This document shows, piece after piece, positions 14,541 to 19,113 of a stretch of 19,113 nucleotides of DNA. The first letter of the stretch is position 1. Every line of letters begins with the position of its first letter. This DNA comes from CAYOEZ01 sp964402955. GTDB lineage: Bacteria > Chloroflexota > DTOL01 > DAOUCN01. A program made the translations under genes and the position numbers. Under the pieces are notes generated by a model. It had not been told where the DNA came from and ran no database searches. It was given only the letters and a program-made list of their open reading frames with translations. The stretch is from contig CAYOEZ010000073.1 of NCBI GenBank assembly GCA_964402955.1, positions 1 to 19,113 on the forward strand. The letters are read 5' to 3'.

Positions 14541-15664
14541 GAATGGCTCTTCGCCAGCAGCAGAGCTTCAACGACAGGCGCCAGCGCCGGGCCAACATCC
14601 TGGATGCTCTGCAATCCTTTCAGCCCCATCATCTGATAGACCAGTCCAATGTCCTGCGGCAAGTCCTCGATGGCCCAGGCCGCCTTACGATAGTCCCAAA
14701 TACGATGGGCAGACTCCCCCTCCAGTTCCCAGGTGTAGCACTGGTTGGCGAGGGCCTCAACGATGCGCTTGTTCAGGGTGCGTTTGTCGCCGGGGATAAT
14801 GGGCCGGGGCATGCGGTCATGAATGCCTGCCTGCTGGCAGCTCTCACGAATGCGCCGGCCAATCCTGGGCCACGGCCACTGCGCCGCGCCATAGCTGCCC
14901 TGCGGATAAAGGCGCTGGTAGAGCGGCAGGAGATCAGAGTAGCGCTCGCGCAAGACGGCGAAGAAGAACTCGCGCTGCTGGTCAGCCAGTGTGAGGCCAC
15001 CGGCAAGCATGAAGGATCCACCGTGATTGGCCGTCCAGCGCACGACACTGGCGATCGTGGCATCGTCATCGCACAAGCCGGGCAGCATGGGCATGAAACA
15101 GACGCCGGTCTGAATGCCGGCGCGGGCAAGCTGCTCCATCGCAGCGAAGCGCTTGTGCGCGGGCGGCGCCAGGCGTTCGATCTGGCACACACACTCATAC
15201 TCGGACGCATCGGGCGTGGAGATGACACTGAAGGCGACAACCGCACGCGCCCGCTCATTGATCGCCTGCAGCAGATCAAGATCACGCAGCACCAGCGGCG
15301 AGCGAGAGAGGATGAAGACGGGAAAGCCCAGATCGTAGCAGACCTCGAGCATCTGGCGTGAGAGCATGAACGTACGCTCGGCTGGCTGATAGTCGCCTGT
15401 GAACACCATGTCCAGCGCGGCGCGGCTGAGGCCCTGGCGCAGCAAAGTCGCTGCATTTTGCTTGACCTTGATCACGTGGGCGAAGTCTTCCAGCTCCTCA
15501 TATGGATAGTACTTCTGTGCGCGGCAATAGCAGAAGGCGCAGCCGTGCTGGCAGCCCAGGTAGGGGTAGGCGCTGTAGCGCGTCCAGAACCAGTGGTCTG
15601 CCCGTTTGCCCTTGTTCAGAATCGTCTTGGGCGAATAGGGTATGAACTCCGTCTTGCGACTCAT
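14537..15664 (-). CDS. Radical SAM protein, SPL (spore photoproduct lyase)-like family
   Basis: A 375-residue radical SAM enzyme. LGCQHGCAFCYCRAQ (36-50) gives the CxxxCxxC cluster ligands Cys38, Cys42 and Cys45. The N-terminal KTILNKGK (13-20), MVFTGDYQPAER (86-97) and LSRSPLVLRDLDLL (119-132) are typical of the SplB-like group. Its members are mostly uncharacterised outside the spore lyase itself, so a DNA-repair role is a guess. The last 30 residues (GLKGLQSIQDVGPALAPVVE) resemble a helix-hairpin-helix. The stop codon is supplied by the GTAG of the repeat at 14517-14540, so the C-terminus may have been changed by that insertion. The ATG at 15664 has only a weak GGGCGG site. A GC-rich hairpin sits 20 bases upstream. 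Confidence 0.88.
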   Translation of the reverse strand: MSRKTEFIPYSPKTILNKGKRADHWFWTRYSAYPYLGCQHGCAFCYCRAQKYYPYEELEDFAHVIKVKQNAATLLRQGLSRAALDMVFTGDYQPAERTFMLSRQMLEVCYDLGFPVFILSRSPLVLRDLDLLQAINERARAVVAFSVISTPDASEYECVCQIERLAPPAHKRFAAMEQLARAGIQTGVCFMPMLPGLCDDDATIASVVRWTANHGGSFMLAGGLTLADQQREFFFAVLRERYSDLLPLYQRLYPQGSYGAAQWPWPRIGRRIRESCQQAGIHDRMPRPIIPGDKRTLNKRIVEALANQCYTWELEGESAHRIWDYRKAAWAIEDLPQDIGLVYQMMGLKGLQSIQDVGPALAPVVEALLLAKSHS

Positions 15665-15683
15665 GGCATCAACCGCCCTTGCG

Positions 15684-15702
15684 GCGGGCGCATCCCGCCC
15701 GC
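15684..15702. repeat. GC-rich hairpin upstream of the radical SAM gene
   Basis: GCGGGCG, loop CATCC, CGCCCGC: a perfect 7-base stem with a 5-base loop. It lies 20 bases upstream of the ATG at 15664 and would be in the 5' leader of the transcript. It could be a further palindromic element or affect translation. There is no direct evidence for either. Confidence 0.5.
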
Positions 15703-15746
15703 GCAGTGTACCACACGGCGGCGCAGCCGGTCAACAAGCGCCTGGC

Positions 15747-16105
15747 GGCGCCGTTGTAGCCGCGATCGGTGATCGCGGGCAGTTGCCTGAGCATGCTGCC
15801 TTCCGCGATCACCGANNNNNNNNNNNNNNNNNNNNNNNNNNNNNNNNNNNNNNNNNNNNNNNNNNNNNNNNNNNNNNNNNNNNNNNNNNNNNNNNNNNNN
15901 NNNNNNNNNNNNNNNTCGCGGCTACAGCGGTGCGGGCGGCTGCCTGCGCATGATGCCTTCCGCGATCACCGATCGCGGCTACAGCGGTGCGGGCGGCTGC
16001 CTGCGCATGATGCCTTCCGCGATCACCAATCCTGGCTACAGCGGTGCGGGCAGTTGCCTGCGCATGGCGCCTTCCGCGATCACCGATCGCGGCTACAACG
16101 GCGCC
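15747..16105. repeat. 57-bp-period hairpin array bounded by a 32-base perfect inverted repeat
   Basis: The core is a GTAG-footed hairpin: GTAG, CCGCGATC, GGT, GATCGCGG. The left copy (15756-15778) is forward. All others are inverted and lie at a strict 57-base period (marked by TCGCGGCTAC at 15916, 15973 and 16087; the 16030 copy reads TCCTGGCTAC). The spacer of about 34 bases is conserved (…GGCTGCCTGCGCATG…). The copy near 16023-16040 has lost stem symmetry (CCAATCCTGG for CCGATCGCGG). The outer ends, 15747-15778 and 16074-16105, are perfect 32-base inverted repeats beginning GGCGCCGTTGTAG. The 100-base N gap falls in the array. It occupies most of the 511-base divergent gap between the radical SAM and ABC genes. 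Confidence 0.9.
15816..15915. other. Assembly gap (100 Ns)
   Basis: Exactly 100 Ns, the usual placeholder for a gap of unknown size. The left flank ends CCGCGATCACCGA and the right flank begins TCGCGGCTACAG. Joined directly these make one intact repeat core. The true gap is therefore likely zero or a whole number of 57-base units collapsed by the assembler. Confidence 0.95.
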
Positions 16106-16138
16106 GATCAGGGCACAGCATCGAAGTGACAGAATCGC

Positions 16139-16144
16139 TATGAT
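16139..16144 (+). promoter_or_regulatory. Possible -10 box upstream of the ABC exporter
   Basis: TATGAT lies 32 bases before the ATG at 16176, just outside the repeat array. No good -35 is seen at 16-18 bases (the region reads CAGCAT), so this is a weak candidate. Confidence 0.3.
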
Positions 16145-16175
16145 ACGGATAGCCAACGCAGGGAGGTAGCAGACA

Positions 16176-17036
16176 ATGCTGATGATTGAAGCCCAGAAAC
16201 TGCGGCGCACATTCAATGGGCGGGAAGCAGTCAAAGGGGTCTCGTTCGCCGTGGAGCGCGGTGAGGTGTTTGGCTTCCTTGGCCCCAACGGCGCCGGCAA
16301 GTCCACCACCATCAACATGCTGACCGGTCAGCTCAGGCCGAGCGGCGGCTCGGCGCGCGTGGCCGGCTATGATTGCGCCGGCGGATCGGACAAGCTGCAA
16401 GCGGTCATCGGCGTTGTCTTCGAGCAGCAGAACCTCTACGAGCGTCTCAGCGGGCGCGAAAACCTCGTCTTCTTCTGCCGCCTCTTCGGCTCGCCCAGTA
16501 AGCGCGCCGACGAAATGCTTGATAGCGTCGGCCTGAAGGGGCGAGCCAAAGACCCGGTCAAGATCTATTCCAACGGCATGAAACAGCGGTTGCTGATCGC
16601 ACGCGCTTTGATCAATGAGCCTCAGGTGCTCTTCCTCGACGAGCCGACCCGCGGCCTCGACCCGGGAGCGGCGCGCGACATCCGCCAGATGATCGCCGAC
16701 CTGGGCAAAGCCGGCACAACTGTGTTCCTCACCACACACTACATGGAAGAGGCGGACCAGCTTTGCCGGCGCGTGGCCTTCTTGAACGAAGGACAGATCG
16801 TTGCCCTCGATACGCCGCGCAACCTCAAGGTGGCCCACGGCCAGCGCACGCTCAAGGCGCTCCTGCGCAATGGCGATGGCAGCGGCGGCGAAACGATCAC
16901 GCTGGCGCTCGACAACCAGGCTGACGCCGATCGCCTGAGCGCCTACATGAGCGCCGGCCAGGTTCTAACGATCCACTCAGACGAAGCGACCCTGGAAGAC
17001 ATCTTTATCAAGCTTGCCGGTCGCAGTCTGCTCTAG
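16176..17036 (+). CDS. ABC transporter ATP-binding protein (ABC-2/drug-exporter type)
   Basis: A 286-residue ATPase of an export system. Walker A is GPNGAGKST (36-44), the Q-loop is FEQQNLYERLSGREN (82-96), the signature is YSNGMKQRL (131-139), Walker B is VLFLDEPTRGLDP (151-163) and the H-loop is TTHYMEEAD (186-194). The signature has Asn for the first Gly (SNGMK for SGGMK), as in a fair number of ABC-2 ATPases. The C-terminal tail (about 225-286, ending TLEDIFIKLAGRSL) is the usual CcmA/NatA-like accessory region. The ATG at 16176 has GGAGGT eight to nine bases upstream; a second ATG two codons later is possible. The permease gene follows after 68 bases, so the two form one transporter. The substrate is unknown. 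Confidence 0.94.
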   Translation: MLMIEAQKLRRTFNGREAVKGVSFAVERGEVFGFLGPNGAGKSTTINMLTGQLRPSGGSARVAGYDCAGGSDKLQAVIGVVFEQQNLYERLSGRENLVFFCRLFGSPSKRADEMLDSVGLKGRAKDPVKIYSNGMKQRLLIARALINEPQVLFLDEPTRGLDPGAARDIRQMIADLGKAGTTVFLTTHYMEEADQLCRRVAFLNEGQIVALDTPRNLKVAHGQRTLKALLRNGDGSGGETITLALDNQADADRLSAYMSAGQVLTIHSDEATLEDIFIKLAGRSLL

Positions 17037-17104
17037 CGCATGGCAGCGGGCGCGCAGCCGCACATCACGACACCTAAGTTGCGCCGCCCATGGGAGAAGA
17101 CAAA

Positions 17105-18178
17105 ATGAGCATACACCCACGCATCATCCTTGCCATTGCCCGCAAAGACCTGTTTGATGCGATCAAGAATATGTACTTGCTCTTCGCCATCATCCTGCCC
17201 ATTGGCATGTCCCTGCTCTTCCGCGTCCTCCTCGGCAGCGTCGGCTCGGATGGCGTCTTGGATATTGCCGTCTATGATGCAGGGACATCGCAGCTTGTGC
17301 AGAGGCTGATGGACAGTAAGCAATTCAGCATGTTTGTCGTTGCCTCGCCCGAAGAGGTCAGGCAGCGCACCGAGAAAGACCTGATGGCGGGCATCGTCAT
17401 ACCGGCCAACCTCGACGCCGACATTGCCGCCGGCAAGAGGCCCGATCTGGTAATCTATATCAACTCCCAACGCGGCGGCCTGCGCCAGACGACCTTCCGC
17501 CAGATTGTCGAGGGGTCGCTGCGCGACATGGCCGGTCAGACAATGCCGGTGCGCTTGAGCATTACCGAGGTGTCGGGGATCGGGGCAAGCACCTTCAGCC
17601 TGACCAGCTTCTACCTGCTGCTTTTCCTCATCATGTCCGTGACAATGGTTGGCGTCTTTATCGTCCCCTACATTCTCGTAGAGGAGAAGGAGAAGGGCAC
17701 ACTCAAGGCTATCCTGGTCTCACCCGCCTCGTTCATTGATGTTGTGATCGGCAAAGGCCTGGTTGGCCTGTTCTACGCCCTGCTCGTTGTCGTCATCTTG
17801 ATGGCTCTCAACAACGGCTTCGTCGGCAATATCCCTGTCACTATGCTGGCCGTTGTGTTTGGCTCGATCTTCCTTGTCCTGGTTGGTCTGCTGATGGGAG
17901 CAGCCTTCAAAACGCTCTCCCAGTTCAATTCGTGGAGCTCGATCGTCATGCTGGCGCTGATGCTGCCGGGCATGTTCGGCGATTTCTTGCCCCCGCCCGA
18001 GCCGATCCCCACCATCATGAAATTCGTGCCCACGAGCTACATGGCGCACGCCCTCACCCAGGGCATGGCCGGCACAATCACAGCACGCAATGCCATGATT
18101 GACCTGGGCGCGCTGGTCATCGCTTCTGTGATCGCCTTTGCCGGCGTGGTCTGGTTCTTGCGCAGAGAGAGGCAGTAG
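17105..18178 (+). CDS. ABC-2 family transporter permease
   Basis: A 357-residue membrane subunit that should dimerise and work with the ATPase encoded just upstream. TM1 is about 23-43 (YLLFAIILPIGMSLLF). A large extracytoplasmic domain of about 125 residues follows (44-165). Five further helices lie near 168-192, 218-235, 245-267, 278-296 and 333-352. EEKEKGTLKAILVSP (193-207) is the hallmark of NatB/YhaP-like ABC-2 permeases. The ATG at 17105 is chosen since GGGAGA lies eight bases upstream; an ATG at 17090 lies upstream of that site and would add five residues. Exported lipids, drugs, ions or peptides are all possible. A stable hairpin follows the stop. Confidence 0.92.
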   Translation: MSIHPRIILAIARKDLFDAIKNMYLLFAIILPIGMSLLFRVLLGSVGSDGVLDIAVYDAGTSQLVQRLMDSKQFSMFVVASPEEVRQRTEKDLMAGIVIPANLDADIAAGKRPDLVIYINSQRGGLRQTTFRQIVEGSLRDMAGQTMPVRLSITEVSGIGASTFSLTSFYLLLFLIMSVTMVGVFIVPYILVEEKEKGTLKAILVSPASFIDVVIGKGLVGLFYALLVVVILMALNNGFVGNIPVTMLAVVFGSIFLVLVGLLMGAAFKTLSQFNSWSSIVMLALMLPGMFGDFLPPPEPIPTIMKFVPTSYMAHALTQGMAGTITARNAMIDLGALVIASVIAFAGVVWFLRRERQ

Positions 18179-18202
18179 GCAGGTACTCGCGTCACAGCAA
18201 GA

Positions 18203-18232
18203 CAGGAGGCAGGATGCGCACCCTGCCTCCTG
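18203..18232. terminator. Hairpin between convergent genes, terminator-like
   Basis: CAGGAGGCAGG (18203-18213), an 8-base loop and CCTGCCTCCTG (18222-18232) form a perfect 11-base stem. It lies 25 bases after the permease stop and 20 bases after the lipoprotein stop on the other strand. No T-run follows on either side, so it is an atypical bidirectional terminator at best. Confidence 0.55.
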
Positions 18233-18252
18233 CTGTCCTATGTCTCCGCTGT

Positions 18253-18804
18253 CTATTTCACCTCGCTCAGCACTCCGCTCTTCAGTTGGAAGGTACGCGT
18301 CTTCGCAACCGATGGGCAGCACTTGGGATCGTTGGGGCCGAAGTCGAGCATCTGCACGACGATCTTGCCCCCTTCAATAGCCAGCGACTTGATATTGGTA
18401 CGGTCGCCCAGGAACTCGCTTCCCACCTGGTAGAGGGTCTTGTTCTTGTTGCTGACCACAACAAGGTGGATGAACGTGCCCGAACCACCGGTGTTTGCCC
18501 ACAGGATGACGGCAGCATCCTTCGCTCCGTCCTTGTCCAGGTCACCGATGGTTTCAGTCAGCAGGCCCACCTTGTTCACCATGGTGGCGCCCTCGCCGTA
18601 CTTCTTTTCGTAGCTGCCATTGCTCAGTTTCACCGAGCCGAGGTCTAGAACTTCATACGTCCCGTTCTTGAGATCATCCTCGGTCACGCTGCTCGAGATC
18701 AGCCCGCCGACCACTGGCCCCGACGGGGCAGGCGCAGAGCCGCATGCGCTGATCAGAACTGCCGTGATGAGCAAAACACTGACCACATACCACTTACCGT
18801 TCAC
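18253..18804 (-). CDS. Lipoprotein, LppP/LprE-like
   Basis: A 183-residue exported lipoprotein. The signal peptide (1-20, VVSVLLITAVLISA) ends in a lipobox with Cys21 (LISAC). The mature protein has an acidic motif GDLDKDGAKDAAVIL (about 88-102) that looks like a calcium-binding DxDxDG loop or an FG-GAP-like repeat. It also has a C-terminal FGPNDPKCCPS block (about 155-165), the CCPS motif I associate with the LppP/LprE lipoprotein family. Function is unknown. It should sit on the outer face of the membrane. Translation starts at GTG (18804) with AGGAGG six bases upstream. It starts 70 bases after the end of the propeller gene on the same strand. Confidence 0.85.
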   Translation of the reverse strand: MNGKWYVVSVLLITAVLISACGSAPAPSGPVVGGLISSSVTEDDLKNGTYEVLDLGSVKLSNGSYEKKYGEGATMVNKVGLLTETIGDLDKDGAKDAAVILWANTGGSGTFIHLVVVSNKNKTLYQVGSEFLGDRTNIKSLAIEGGKIVVQMLDFGPNDPKCCPSVAKTRTFQLKSGVLSEVK

Positions 18805-18874
18805 CTTCTTCCTCCTCTCTTGTGTCTAGCTATCTGACTGCAACTGTGTAGACGTCGCCAGTGGGCCAGTTCTA

Positions 18875-19113
18875 TCAGCGCGAGAGGCAGTCTCGCAGGA
18901 CGGTCACGCTATCACTGCCGGCGTTGGCAATATACACGCGCCCCGTGGCGGCGTCGGCGGCAATCCCCTGTTCCGGGCTCACCCCGACCGGCCACACGCC
19001 CGGCAGCCATTGCCCAGTCTCGGCGTCAAAGACGTATGCCGCGCCGAGCCCGCCCGACGATGTTACGACGATGTGATTCGTGGCAGCGAGCGCGGCCGCC
19101 TGCCAAAGCTGCA
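18875..19113 (-). CDS. YVTN-type beta-propeller protein, C-terminal part (5' end outside the window)
   Basis: An open minus-strand frame enters from the right edge and ends at TGA (18877-18875), giving 78 residues with no start codon in the window. It holds one and a half propeller blades: IVVTSSGGLGAAYVFDAETG (15-34), then VGVSPEQGIAADAATGRVYI (42-61) and ANAGSDSVTVL (62-72). This is the P.GIA.…TGRVY.AN..S..V.V. pattern of YVTN/NHL-like repeats found in surface or secreted proteins. A Cys lies four residues from the end. The gene is followed by the lipoprotein gene on the same strand and may be its operon partner. Confidence 0.8.
   Translation of the reverse strand, partial: QLWQAAALAATNHIVVTSSGGLGAAYVFDAETGQWLPGVWPVGVSPEQGIAADAATGRVYIANAGSDSVTVLRDCLSR

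Noticed and set aside
14504..15361. A 285-residue plus-strand open frame
   Set aside because: Antisense to the radical SAM gene, with no recognisable domains and composition typical of a shadow frame.
15747..16105. Regularly spaced repeats that could be taken for a CRISPR array
   Set aside because: The spacers are themselves conserved, the whole 57-base unit repeats in tandem, and no cas gene is near.
15642..16318. Open frames running through the hairpin array and the N gap on both strands
   Set aside because: They include the N run and only reflect the repeat period; no recognisable protein results.
16080..16838. A 252-residue minus-strand open frame
   Set aside because: Antisense to the ABC ATPase, whose motifs are complete on the plus strand.
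18861..19076. A 71-residue plus-strand open frame at the right edge
   Set aside because: The minus strand there encodes a clear propeller fragment ending at 18875.
1..19113. tRNA, rRNA, riboswitch or complete insertion sequence
   Set aside because: None could be recognised on either strand by reading.

Overview
The window is high-GC bacterial DNA, densely packed with short intergenic gaps. It most likely comes from a Chloroflexota (Anaerolineae-like) metagenome scaffold. That placement is an inference from the mix of genes: a Thr/Pro-rich LysM surface protein, a DUF348-G5-propeller protein, an ABC-2 exporter, a SPL-like radical SAM protein, a HicBA pair and YVTN-type propellers. No rRNA or other phylogenetic marker is present. 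A run of exactly 100 Ns (15816-15915) shows that this is a scaffold.

Layout. (1) 63-5091, minus strand: a four-gene run transcribed in the order thioredoxin-fold YyaL-like protein, leucyl aminopeptidase (pepA), metallo-beta-lactamase-fold hydrolase, malate dehydrogenase. A strong promoter lies at its head. (2) 5092-5265: back-to-back divergent sigma70-type promoters. (3) 5266-7770, plus strand: a 68-aa membrane protein with a DnaJ-like zinc finger, then a large envelope protein made of DUF348, G5 and a WD40-like propeller. (4) 7771-7918: an inverted doublet of palindromic repeats between convergent genes. (5) 7919-13935, minus strand: dinB, an APH-family kinase with its own promoter, a 5'-nucleotidase-family phosphoesterase, an ACT-domain protein, a frameshifted alpha/beta hydrolase, a zinc-ribbon/TM/LysM protein and a HicB-HicA pair. 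(6) 14105-14416, plus strand: a small cysteine-containing protein with its own consensus promoter, convergent with a radical SAM gene (14537-15664, minus) and separated from it by a palindromic repeat cluster. (7) 15665-16175: a 57-bp-period hairpin array interrupted by the assembly gap. (8) 16176-18178, plus strand: an ABC-2 exporter (ATPase and permease). (9) 18253-19113, minus strand: a lipoprotein and the 3' end of a beta-propeller gene that runs off the window.

Most genes are housekeeping or envelope functions. No defence island, prophage, complete IS or CRISPR array is visible. The unusual material is intergenic. There are three unrelated palindromic repeat families. Two of them carry the tetranucleotide GTAG at the foot of a short perfect hairpin, as the REP substrates of RAYT (TnpA-REP) transposases do. 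There is also a heptameric G-run repeat island that fills the whole pepA/MBL-fold junction. Repeats provide the stop codons of two genes. The HicA toxin has proline where the family has its catalytic histidine, so it may be inactive.
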